From: CALFXN01 sp937957815
Lineage (GTDB): Bacteria; Synergistota; Synergistia; Synergistales; Aminobacteriaceae
Length of the DNA stretch: 36,571 nucleotides
Reading direction: 5' to 3'
Assembly (NCBI GenBank): GCA_036788195.1
Contig: DAIQNX010000029.1
Span: 1-36,571, forward strand
The notes under the pieces were generated by a model that was not told where the DNA came from, ran no database searches, and was given only the letters and a program-made list of their open reading frames with translations. Each line of letters opens with the position of its first letter. Within the stretch, counting starts at the first letter, position 1. Below are positions 14,759-22,698 of the stretch, one piece after another. A program made the position numbers and the translations under genes.

Positions 14759-17503
14759 ATGCAGCTCTATTCGAAGAAGACCCTTGTAATCAACGGTGTT
14801 CCCCGAACGGTGATCTCCAATCCCGACGCCCTGCTGGCCGACGTGATCCGGAAACAGCTCGGCCTCACCGGGACGAAGATCGGCTGCGGCCAGGGCCAGT
14901 GCGGCGCCTGCAACGTCATCGTCAACGGCAAGGTCGTCCGGTCCTGCGTGACTAGGATGAAGCTCGTCCCCGACCACGCCCATATCCTCACGATCGAAGG
15001 CATCGGAACTCCCGACACGCTTCACGCGATCCAGTGGGCGTTCATCGAGAACGGCGCGGTCCAATGCGGCTTCTGCACCCCCGGATTCATCGTCGCCGCG
15101 AAGGCGCTCCTCGACGTGAACAAAAATCCGACCCGCGAGGATATCCGCGACTGGTTCATGAAAACAAAGAACCTCTGCCGCTGCACGGGCTACAAGCAGA
15201 TCACGGACGCGGTCATGGACGCCGCCGCGGTGCTCCGCGGCGAGAAGAAGATGACGGATTTCTCCGGGAAGCTCAATCCGGACGGATCGCTCTTCGGCTC
15301 CCGCTATCCGCGGCCGAGCGCGGTCTACAAGGTCACCGGAACGTGGGACTTCGGCGACGACCTCGGGCTCAAGCTTCCGGAAGAGACGCTCTTCTGCGCG
15401 CTCGTCCAGGCGGAGGTCTCGCACGCGAACATAAAGGGCGTCGACGCGTCCGAAGCCGAGGCCATGCCCGGCGTGGCGAAGATCGTCACGGCGAAGGACG
15501 TCAAGGGAAAGAACCGGATCACCGGACTGATCACCTTCCCGACGAACAAGGGCGACGGCTGGGACCGGCCGATCCTCTGCGACACGAAGGTCTTCCAGTA
15601 CGGAGACGCGATCGCCATCGTCTGCGCCGACACCTACGAACACGCGAAGGCCGCCGCCGCGAAGGTCAAGGTCGACCTCGAAGTGCTTCCGGCCTACCTG
15701 AACGCGATGGACGCGATGGCCGACGACGCGATCGAGATCCATCCCGGCACGCCGAACGTCTATTTCGAGCAGAAGGTCGTCAAGGGCGCCGATACGAAGC
15801 CGATCATGCAGTCGGCCGACGTGACGGTCGAGGACGACTTCTACCTCCAGCGCCAGCCGCACCTCACGATCGAGACCGACGTGGGATTCGCGTTCTTCGA
15901 TGACGAGGAGCGCCTCACGATTCACTCCAAGAGCATCGGCATCCACCTGCACCACGCGATGATCGCCCCCGGCCTCGGAATCGCGCCGGAGAAGCTGCGC
16001 CTCGTCCAGAACAACGCGGGCGGAACGTTCGGCTACAAGTTCAGCCCGACGATGGAGGCGCTCGTCGGCGTCGCGGCGATGGCCACGGAACGCCCCGTCT
16101 TCCTGCGCTACGACATGAAGCAGCACATCACCTACACGGGAAAACGCTCCCCGTTCTTCGTCAAGATGAAGTACGGCGCCGACAAGACCGGAAAGATCAA
16201 CGCGATGGAGCAGACCTTCTACGTGGACCACGGTCCGTATTCCGAGTTCGGCGACCTGCTCACGCTCCGCGGAACCCAGTTCATGGGCTCGCCCTACGGC
16301 ATCGCAAACGTCCGGGGCGCGGGGTACACCGTCTGCACGAACCACGCGTGGGGCTCGGCCTTCCGCGCCTACGGCTCGCCGCAGTCCTTCATCGCGACGG
16401 AAGTCCTCGTCGACGAACTCGCCGAGAAGCTCGGCATGGATCCGCTCGATGTCCGCGAAGTGAACGTCCTGCGCCCCGGCGATACCTTCCCGACCGGGCA
16501 GGCGCCCGAAGTCTACCCCTTCCCGAAGATGGTCGACATGATCCGGCCGAAGTACGCGGAAGCCGTCCAGCGTGCGAAGAACACTTCGACGGAGACCGTG
16601 AAGCGGGGCGTCGGCCTTGCGCTCGGCGTCTACGGATGCGGCCTCGACGGTCCCGACTCGTCCGCTGCGTGCGCCGAGCTGACGCGCGACGGAGTGACGA
16701 TCTACAACGCGTGGGAAGACCACGGACAGGGCGCCGACGCAGGGACGGTCGGCACGGCGTCGAAGGCGCTCGCGCCGCTGAACCTCAAGCCCTGCCAGAT
16801 CCACACCGTGATGAACGACACCGCGCTGACGCCGAACAGCGGCCCCGCTGGCGGAAGCCGTTCGCAGGTCATGACGGGCAACGCGGTCCGCGTCGCGTGC
16901 GGCATGCTGGTCGCGGCCATGAAGAAGCCCGACGGAACCTACCGGACCTACGACGAGATGGTTGCGGAAAAGCTCCCGCTGAAGTACGAGGGAACCTGGG
17001 GCGCGACGATGTGCAAGGCCTGCGACGACAAGGGGCAGGGCGCCCCGTTCCCGGTCTACATGTACGGACTGTTCATGGCGGAGGTCGCCGTCGAACTCGT
17101 CACCGGAAAGACGACCGTCGAGAAGCTCACGCTCATCGCCGACGTCGGCAGGGTCGTCAACCGCGACGTCGTCGACGGACAGCTCTACGGAGGACTCATT
17201 CAGGGGCTCGGGCTCGCCCTTTCGGAGGACTTCGAGGACATCCGGAAGCAGACCTCCCTCGCCTCGTGCGGTATCCCGTACATCAAGGACGCGCCGGACA
17301 ACATGGAGCTCCACTATATCGAGAGCGACCGCGAGGACGGACCGTTCGGCGCTGCCGGCTGCGGAGAACTGCCGCTCACGGCGCCGCACCCCGCCATCAT
17401 CAACGCGATCTACAACGCCTGCGGCGCTCGGGTGACGAAGCTCCCGGCGTACCCGGAGAAGGTTCTCGAGGCCCTGAAGGCGAAAGAGGGCGGCTGCTGC
17501 TGA
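14759..17503 (+). CDS. mop: Mop-type aldehyde oxidoreductase (xanthine dehydrogenase family)
   Basis: Oxidises aldehydes to carboxylic acids at a molybdenum-cytosine-dinucleotide centre, passing electrons through two [2Fe-2S] clusters. 914 residues; the Desulfovibrio gigas enzyme has 907. Cluster ligands are C43, C48, C51, C63 (plant-ferredoxin type) and C103, C106, C140, C142. The molybdenum part starts near 195; blocks such as DVKGKNRITGLITFPTNKGD (about 245-264), AFRAYGSPQS and the catalytic E870 in FGAAGCGELPL are intact. There is no flavin domain, as in other Mop enzymes, so a separate electron acceptor is needed; the next gene is a good candidate. ATG 14759 has AAAGGAGG about ten bases upstream. 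The protein ends in GGCC, a cysteine pair not seen in D. gigas Mop as I remember it. Confidence 0.95.
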   Translation: MQLYSKKTLVINGVPRTVISNPDALLADVIRKQLGLTGTKIGCGQGQCGACNVIVNGKVVRSCVTRMKLVPDHAHILTIEGIGTPDTLHAIQWAFIENGAVQCGFCTPGFIVAAKALLDVNKNPTREDIRDWFMKTKNLCRCTGYKQITDAVMDAAAVLRGEKKMTDFSGKLNPDGSLFGSRYPRPSAVYKVTGTWDFGDDLGLKLPEETLFCALVQAEVSHANIKGVDASEAEAMPGVAKIVTAKDVKGKNRITGLITFPTNKGDGWDRPILCDTKVFQYGDAIAIVCADTYEHAKAAAAKVKVDLEVLPAYLNAMDAMADDAIEIHPGTPNVYFEQKVVKGADTKPIMQSADVTVEDDFYLQRQPHLTIETDVGFAFFDDEERLTIHSKSIGIHLHHAMIAPGLGIAPEKLRLVQNNAGGTFGYKFSPTMEALVGVAAMATERPVFLRYDMKQHITYTGKRSPFFVKMKYGADKTGKINAMEQTFYVDHGPYSEFGDLLTLRGTQFMGSPYGIANVRGAGYTVCTNHAWGSAFRAYGSPQSFIATEVLVDELAEKLGMDPLDVREVNVLRPGDTFPTGQAPEVYPFPKMVDMIRPKYAEAVQRAKNTSTETVKRGVGLALGVYGCGLDGPDSSAACAELTRDGVTIYNAWEDHGQGADAGTVGTASKALAPLNLKPCQIHTVMNDTALTPNSGPAGGSRSQVMTGNAVRVACGMLVAAMKKPDGTYRTYDEMVAEKLPLKYEGTWGATMCKACDDKGQGAPFPVYMYGLFMAEVAVELVTGKTTVEKLTLIADVGRVVNRDVVDGQLYGGLIQGLGLALSEDFEDIRKQTSLASCGIPYIKDAPDNMELHYIESDREDGPFGAAGCGELPLTAPHPAIINAIYNACGARVTKLPAYPEKVLEALKAKEGGCC

Positions 17504-17669
17504 GGCGTGTAACCCGTCGGAGCCGGCGGCTCCCTGAAAACGTCCTTCTAATGAAGCGGGAGGACGGAAACATCGAATAGCGTAACAAGGCGGGGGGCTC
17601 TCTCCGCCGGGGCGGACTTTCGCGCCGGCGCGACGGGCCCCCTCGTTCATGACGACAGGAGGAACCCGC

Positions 17670-19979
17670 ATGGGACTGAATGGCGAACGACAGCCGCCGC
17701 TTTCGACGGCGCATGAGGAGCTCGAGGCCCGCTGCATCCAGGAGGAAGCGCCCAGATGTCAGGCCGCCTGCCCGGCGCGCGTGGATGTCCGAGGGCTCTG
17801 CGCGGCGCTCGCGGGTGGAAACCCGGACGAAGCGCTCAGGATCCTGCGAAAGAGCGTCCCGTTTCCCGAAATCCTCTGCCGGATCTGCGACGAGCCTTGC
17901 CGCCCGACATGCCTTCGGGGCGAGAGAGGCGATCAGGTGAGGATACGGATGCTCGAAAGGGCCGCCGTCGAGTTCGGACGCGAGGCTCCGTCGAGGCGTC
18001 CGATGGTGCGGAAGAAGCAGCGGATTCTCGTCGCCGGTGGAGGGCTCGCGGGGCTGACGGCCGCGAAGGAACTCGGGCGGAAGGGGTATGCGGTCACGCT
18101 TCTCGTTCCGGAGGACCGCGTGGGGGGAGAGCTTCTCGGACTCCCCGGTGCGATCCTCCCCGCGAATGTTCTCGAGGAAGCGGTCGCGTCGCTTCCGGAG
18201 ACGGTGACCGTCCGGACCGGAGCGCGCGCGGAGCTTCCGCCGAACGCTGAGTGGGACGCGGCGTTCCTCGCCGATCCCCGCTTTGTCGCGGATGCGGCCG
18301 GAGACGTCCTGACGCTGCTCACGGCGATTCCCGGCGTTTTCGCCCCTCCGGAGCGGGCGGCTCTTTCCCCGGTCACGCGGCTCTCGTGGGGGAAGCGGGC
18401 GGCGATTTCGATCGACCGTTTCCTCCAGAACGCGTCGCTGTCCGCCTCGCGCGAGAGGGAGACAGCGACGGAAACGAGGCTCTTCACGTCGCTCGACGGC
18501 GTCGAACGCGCGGAAGCGATCGCTCCGGCCGAGGGGGAGCGCTACGACGGGGACGAAGCCGCCGCCGAGGCGCGGAGATGCATCCAGTGTTCATGTCTCG
18601 AGTGTGTGAAGCGGTGCCCCTTTCTTGACCATTACGGGTCGTATCCGAAGCTCCACATCCGAACCATCTACAACAACCTCGCCATCGTCATGGGAAACCG
18701 GACCGCGAGCCGCATGATCAACTCGTGCGCCATCTGCGGACTGTGCGCCGACGTCTGTCCGAACGCGCTCGACATGGGGGCGGTCTGTCTCGAGGCGAGA
18801 CGCGCGCTCGTCGCCATGAAGAAGATGCCGACATCGGCGCACGACTTCGCGTTGCGCGACATGGAATCGAGCGGTTCGGAGGAGTTCTCTCTTTGCAGGA
18901 ACGAACCCGGGACGGAACGCTCCGCGTGGCTCTTCTTTCCTGGCTGTCAGCTCGGTGCGTCCGACCCGTCGCTCGTGTTCCGCGCCTACGCGTACCTCAG
19001 AGAGTGCCTCCCGTCTTCCGACGGAGCGGGTGTCGGCATCCTGCTGCGATGCTGCGGTGCGATCGGAAGCTGGGCCGGACGCGACGATCTCGCGAACGCG
19101 GAGCGCGGCGCGCTGCTCGGGGCATGGGAGGCGATGGGGTGTCCCGTCCTCGTGACCGCCTGTCCCTCGTGTATGCGCGAACTCCGGAATATCCTGCCCG
19201 AAGACTCGCTCCGGTCGCTCTGGAGCGTGATGCGCGAATACGGCCTTCCCGTCGCGGAAGCGCCCGCCGGAACGCTCGCGGGAATGGGTGGCCTGACGCT
19301 CAGAGATCCCTGTCCGGCCCGCGGCGACGCGCGGACGCGCGTCGATGTCCGGGAACTCCTTCGGCTCCGGGGACTTCCGGAAGCTGCGCGGAGCGACGCG
19401 TCTCAGGCGGAGTGCTGTGGATACGGGGGGCTGGTGACCTTCGCGAATCCCCCCGTCGCCGAGGCATTCGCGCGCCGGGCTGCCGACGGCGCCCGCGTCG
19501 TCACCTATTGCGCGATGTGCCGCGATCTGTTCGCGCGAACCGGCGCGGAGGCGTATCATCTTCTCGACATCCTGTTCGCGCGTCACCCCGAAGAACTCGT
19601 CCCGCGTCCGTGTCCGAGCTGGTCGGACAGGCGCGACCGCAGACGGGCACTCCGGGCGGAACTGCTGCGGACCGTCTGGGGGGAGCGTGTGGCGATGCGT
19701 GAGTCGGCCGTTCGCGTGCTGTTTTCCGGCGAGGTCGAGGCGGTCATCGATCGCCGATGGATCCTTCGCGAGGATATCGAGTCGGTCGTCGAGACGGCGG
19801 AGCGGACGGGGCGGAAGTTTCTGCACCGATCCTCGGGGCGCTTTCTCGCGAGCCGTCGCGTCGGGACGGTGACCGTCTGGTGCGAGTACGAGCCCGAGGG
19901 GGGCGCGTTCCGGGTCGTGCGCGCCTACAGCCACAGGATGCGGGTCGGGGAGGAGGAGGACGATGGTCGCAAACAATAG
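17670..19979 (+). CDS. Dicluster/pyridine-nucleotide-oxidoreductase-like fusion with HdrB-like CCG domains
   Basis: 769 residues, soluble, very cysteine-rich. Residues 20-85 are a GltD-type N-terminal Fe-S domain (C22, C30, C34, C70, C73, C77, C81). A nucleotide-binding Rossmann segment follows (ILVAGGGLAGLTAAKELG, 119-136), but the flavoprotein part is only about 170 residues, much shorter than in GltD, so it may be degenerate. Near 305-375 come two [4Fe-4S] motifs (CIQCSCLECVKRCP and CAICGLCADVCP). Next are two HdrB/GlpC-like cysteine-rich modules (FFPGCQLG...LLRCCGAIG...ACPSC and DPCPARG...ECCGYGG...YCAMC), then a 100-residue C-terminal domain I do not recognise. It resembles NCBI's pyridine nucleotide-disulfide oxidoreductase/dicluster-binding protein found beside mop in Desulfovibrio (from memory). 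A role as electron acceptor of Mop is inferred. ATG 17670 has AGGAGG seven bases upstream. Confidence 0.8.
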   Translation: MGLNGERQPPLSTAHEELEARCIQEEAPRCQAACPARVDVRGLCAALAGGNPDEALRILRKSVPFPEILCRICDEPCRPTCLRGERGDQVRIRMLERAAVEFGREAPSRRPMVRKKQRILVAGGGLAGLTAAKELGRKGYAVTLLVPEDRVGGELLGLPGAILPANVLEEAVASLPETVTVRTGARAELPPNAEWDAAFLADPRFVADAAGDVLTLLTAIPGVFAPPERAALSPVTRLSWGKRAAISIDRFLQNASLSASRERETATETRLFTSLDGVERAEAIAPAEGERYDGDEAAAEARRCIQCSCLECVKRCPFLDHYGSYPKLHIRTIYNNLAIVMGNRTASRMINSCAICGLCADVCPNALDMGAVCLEARRALVAMKKMPTSAHDFALRDMESSGSEEFSLCRNEPGTERSAWLFFPGCQLGASDPSLVFRAYAYLRECLPSSDGAGVGILLRCCGAIGSWAGRDDLANAERGALLGAWEAMGCPVLVTACPSCMRELRNILPEDSLRSLWSVMREYGLPVAEAPAGTLAGMGGLTLRDPCPARGDARTRVDVRELLRLRGLPEAARSDASQAECCGYGGLVTFANPPVAEAFARRAADGARVVTYCAMCRDLFARTGAEAYHLLDILFARHPEELVPRPCPSWSDRRDRRRALRAELLRTVWGERVAMRESAVRVLFSGEVEAVIDRRWILREDIESVVETAERTGRKFLHRSSGRFLASRRVGTVTVWCEYEPEGGAFRVVRAYSHRMRVGEEEDDGRKQ

Positions 19980-20190
19980 CGATGTCCGGCGGGAACTCGC
20001 CGTTTCCGAAGAGTGGACGTGCTTCGCCTGCAACGAAGCGCTCGTGATGCGCGAAGCCCCGCTTTCGTACCAGGGGGCGACCTTCCGCGTCGAGCTTCCG
20101 TGCTGTCCGAAGTGCGGACAGTTCTTTCTCCCGGAATCGGTCGCTCTCGGGAAGATGGCCGAGGTCGAGCAGGCGCTTGAGGACAAGTGA
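19963..20190 (+). CDS. Small redox/zinc-ribbon protein (DVU_1557-like)
   Basis: 75 residues with two CxxC-type pairs, CFACN near residues 20-24 and CCPKCGQ near 46-52, giving a probable rubredoxin-like or zinc-ribbon metal site. It overlaps the preceding stop by 17 bases and has GGAGGAGGA just before the ATG at 19963. From memory, small proteins of this kind accompany mop clusters in Desulfovibrio and are named only as redox proteins. A direct electron-transfer or chaperone role is possible; nothing in the sequence decides it. Confidence 0.75.
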   Translation: MVANNSDVRRELAVSEEWTCFACNEALVMREAPLSYQGATFRVELPCCPKCGQFFLPESVALGKMAEVEQALEDK

Positions 20191-20866
20191 TCCCGCGGAC
20201 GCGGCGAGACTGCACGGCATGACGCTCCGTCCCGGAGGCCTGCGCCTGACGGAAAGGGCCTGCGATCTCGCGGGCGTCGGGGCGGGGGCGAGGCTTCTCG
20301 ATGTCGGATGCGGCGCCGGAGGAACCCTTCGTTTCCTGCGGTCCCGCGGCGTCGACGCGTGCGGCGCCGAACCGGACGAGCGCATGCGATCCCTGTGTCT
20401 CGCCGACGGCCTTCCGGTCGAGGACGGCCGCGCGGAATCCCTTCCGTTCGGGAATGAGGCGTTCGATGCGGTTCTCTTCGAATGTGCGCTGTCGCTCGCG
20501 GCGGACAGGAAACGGGCGGCGGCCGAGGCTGCGCGGGTTCTCGTCCCGGGAGGACGCGTCATCGTCGCGGATCTGTGTCGTCCCGAACGGGACGCCGGGG
20601 CGCGGGACGATTTCGCGGACTGCGGCGGGAGCGCCGGAGGGTGCGCCGCGGGCGCGCTGACGCCCGGCGGCTGGGTGGCCCTTCTCGAGGGGGCAGGATT
20701 CACGGTTATCGTCCTGGAAGATCATACGGACGACCTGAAGAGCTTCGTGGCGAAGTGCATCTTTTGCGATCTTTCCCTGCCGTTCGCCTGTCCGCGCGCG
20801 GGGCGGCGGTCGCGGCGGGGCTATCTGCTCCTTGTGGGGCGAAAGGGAGTGTCCGACGGTGAGTGA
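20177..20866 (+). CDS. SAM-dependent methyltransferase (DVU_1556/TrsM-like)
   Basis: 229 residues. Class I methyltransferase motif I is LLDVGCGAGGTLRFL at about 40-54; motif II/III region AVLFECALSLAADRKRAA and post-motif RVLVPGGRVIVADL are also present. A short cysteine-containing segment, CIFCDLSLPFACP, is found near 194-206 and is unusual for this fold. The TTG start at 20177 overlaps the previous gene by 14 bases; ATG 20219 is the alternative, with no better ribosome site. The substrate is unknown. The gene is embedded between the small redox protein and the C-GCAxxG-C-C protein, so it probably acts in the same maturation or redox process as the radical SAM protein two genes on. Confidence 0.75.
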   Translation: MRTSDPADAARLHGMTLRPGGLRLTERACDLAGVGAGARLLDVGCGAGGTLRFLRSRGVDACGAEPDERMRSLCLADGLPVEDGRAESLPFGNEAFDAVLFECALSLAADRKRAAAEAARVLVPGGRVIVADLCRPERDAGARDDFADCGGSAGGCAAGALTPGGWVALLEGAGFTVIVLEDHTDDLKSFVAKCIFCDLSLPFACPRAGRRSRRGYLLLVGRKGVSDGE

Positions 20867-21314
20867 ACTCATGATGGATGTCGCGGCGCTGAAGGCGAAG
20901 GGGTTTCACTGTGCGCAGATCATCGTCCTTCTCGGGCTCCGGATGCTCGGGAAGGAGAACCCCGATCTCGTCCGAGCGATGCACGGCTTCACGGGAGGAC
21001 TTGGCCGCTGCGGCAGGCTCTGCGGGTGTCTCGCGGCGGGACTTTCTCTCTTCGGACTGTACGCCGGAAAGGGAACGGAAGAGGAATCGGAGGACCCGAT
21101 GATCTACATGATGGCCGCGGAGCTCGGGGATTGGTTCCGTGAGCGTTTCGGATCGGACCAGTGCTGCGACCTCACGAACAACGATCCGGATGTGAAGAAG
21201 ACGGTCTGCCCGCCGATCATGGAGGAGACGTTCGCGAAGGTGCTCGAAATCCTCGAATCTCGCGGATACGATCCGGAGGACGCCTCGCGTCCGGCGGGCG
21301 GACCGGGAGCATGA
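20859..21314 (+). CDS. C-GCAxxG-C-C family protein (DVU_1555-like)
   Basis: 151 residues. Family cysteines are C18 (GFHCAQ), the CGRLCGC group C51/C55/C57 after the GGLGR turn, the QCC pair C102/C103 and C117. These proteins are thought to bind a metal cluster or act in redox chemistry but remain uncharacterised. The GTG at 20859 has AAGGGAG nine bases upstream and overlaps the methyltransferase stop by 8 bases. The stop overlaps the radical SAM start (ATGA), so expression of the three is coupled. No signal peptide. Confidence 0.8.
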   Translation: MSELMMDVAALKAKGFHCAQIIVLLGLRMLGKENPDLVRAMHGFTGGLGRCGRLCGCLAAGLSLFGLYAGKGTEEESEDPMIYMMAAELGDWFRERFGSDQCCDLTNNDPDVKKTVCPPIMEETFAKVLEILESRGYDPEDASRPAGGPGA

Positions 21315-22693
21315 CCGCCGCGTTCGGAGCGACGGAGAGCGTCTGCCCCGTCTGTCTGCGGCGGATTCCTGCGTTCCGGGAGCGTTCCGGGGGGGATATG
21401 GTTCTCGTCAAGACATGCCCCGAGCACGGGGAGTTCCGCGCCGTCGTCTGGCGCGGTGCCCCGGACCCGGAATCGTGGTATGGTCAGAAAATTCCGTCCT
21501 TCGCCGGTTCGCGTGAACCGGACGTCCGGCGCGGATGCCCGCTCGACTGCGGCCTGTGCCCGGATCACCGGCAGGGAACCTGCACGGCGATCCTCGAGGT
21601 CACGATGCGGTGCGATCTTCGCTGCTCGGTCTGTTTCGCGGACGCCCCCGGCCCGTTGGGGGACGACCCGGCGATCGGGGAGATCGAGGCGATGTGCCGG
21701 GTCGTGGAGGCGGCCGCGCGATGCAACGTCCAGCTCTCCGGCGGCGAACCGACGATGCGCGACGATCTCCCGGAGATCGCGGCGATGGCCGCGAAGGCGT
21801 GCGGAGGTCTCGTCCAGGTCAACACGAACGGTCGTCGCCTCGCTCGGGACGCGTCCTTCGCCCGCTCTCTCGCCGATTCCGGCGTGTCGTCGGTGTTTCT
21901 GCAGTTCGACGCCGCGGATGACTCCGTGTACGAAACGCTCCGCGGCCGTCCGCTGATGAAGGAGAAGAAGGCCGCGATCGAAACGTGCGCTGCCGCGGGA
22001 CTCGGCGTCGTTCTCGTTCCGACGCTCGTCCCCGGCGTCAACGTCGCTCCCGGCCCGAAGGGACACATCGGAGCGATCCTCGACTTCGCGATCGCGCACT
22101 CTCCGGTCGTCCGCGGCGTTCACTTCCAACCCGTGAGCCGTTTCGGCAGATTCCCTGGGGACGACAGGCGACGCGTCACGCTCCCGGAAGTCCTGCGGCT
22201 GATCGAGGACGAGACGGGAGGGCGCATGAAGGTCGCGGACTTCGCGCCTCCGGGGTGCGAACACTCGCTGTGTTCCTTTCATGGAGACTACCTCGTCCGG
22301 GGGATCGGGGACGTCGCCAGTCTGAGACCGCGCCGGGAGGACGGCGGGTGCGGATGCGCCGACGCGGGGGCGGGACGCCGCGCGGCGGTGGACTACGTCG
22401 TGCGAAACTGGGGAGCCGCTCCAGGGGGGACCGGTGGTAGCGACACCGGAGGATTCGACGCAATTCTCGAGCTCTGCCGGAAGGGGCGCTTCACGGTTTC
22501 CGCGATGGCGTTCCAGGATTGCGAGACGCTCGACCTCGAACGACTCCGAGGCTGCTGCATTCACGTCGTCACGAGGGACACCGCTCCCGGAGGCGGGAGA
22601 ACGTCGTCCGGCGGATACCGTCTCGTCCCGTTCTGCGCGCGGTATTGTACGTCCCTCGACGGAACGCGTCTCTACGCTCCGCATTCCGGCTGA
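21311..22693 (+). CDS. Radical SAM protein of the mop-associated cluster (TrsS-like)
   Basis: 460 residues. The N-terminal zinc-ribbon-like part has CPVC (C12, C15), KTCPEHGEF and CPLDCGLCP, as in MJ0619-type radical SAM proteins. The [4Fe-4S]-SAM motif is C101-x3-C105-x2-C108 (MRCDLRCSVCF), followed by QLSGGEPTMRDDLP (141-154) for SAM binding. The C-terminal 190 residues add more cysteines: GCEHSLCSF, GGCGCAD, DCETL, GCC and PFCARYC. From memory, relatives are annotated as radical SAM (seleno)protein TrsS; this copy has cysteine in all visible positions and one uninterrupted frame. It probably modifies a cofactor or protein connected with Mop, with the neighbouring methyltransferase, but the reaction is unknown. 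The start overlaps the preceding stop. Confidence 0.82.
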   Translation: MTAAFGATESVCPVCLRRIPAFRERSGGDMVLVKTCPEHGEFRAVVWRGAPDPESWYGQKIPSFAGSREPDVRRGCPLDCGLCPDHRQGTCTAILEVTMRCDLRCSVCFADAPGPLGDDPAIGEIEAMCRVVEAAARCNVQLSGGEPTMRDDLPEIAAMAAKACGGLVQVNTNGRRLARDASFARSLADSGVSSVFLQFDAADDSVYETLRGRPLMKEKKAAIETCAAAGLGVVLVPTLVPGVNVAPGPKGHIGAILDFAIAHSPVVRGVHFQPVSRFGRFPGDDRRRVTLPEVLRLIEDETGGRMKVADFAPPGCEHSLCSFHGDYLVRGIGDVASLRPRREDGGCGCADAGAGRRAAVDYVVRNWGAAPGGTGGSDTGGFDAILELCRKGRFTVSAMAFQDCETLDLERLRGCCIHVVTRDTAPGGGRTSSGGYRLVPFCARYCTSLDGTRLYAPHSG

Positions 22694-22698
22694 CGGCG

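Noticed and set aside
17519..17533. GGAGCC-GGC-GGCTCC as a terminator between mop and the dicluster gene
   Set aside because: Six-bp stem without following T residues, inside what looks like one operon.
14543..17737. 1064-codon open frame on the minus strand opposite mop
   Set aside because: Rich in Arg, Val, Asp and His with no recognisable domain; it mirrors the codon bias of the real plus-strand gene, which has clear family motifs.
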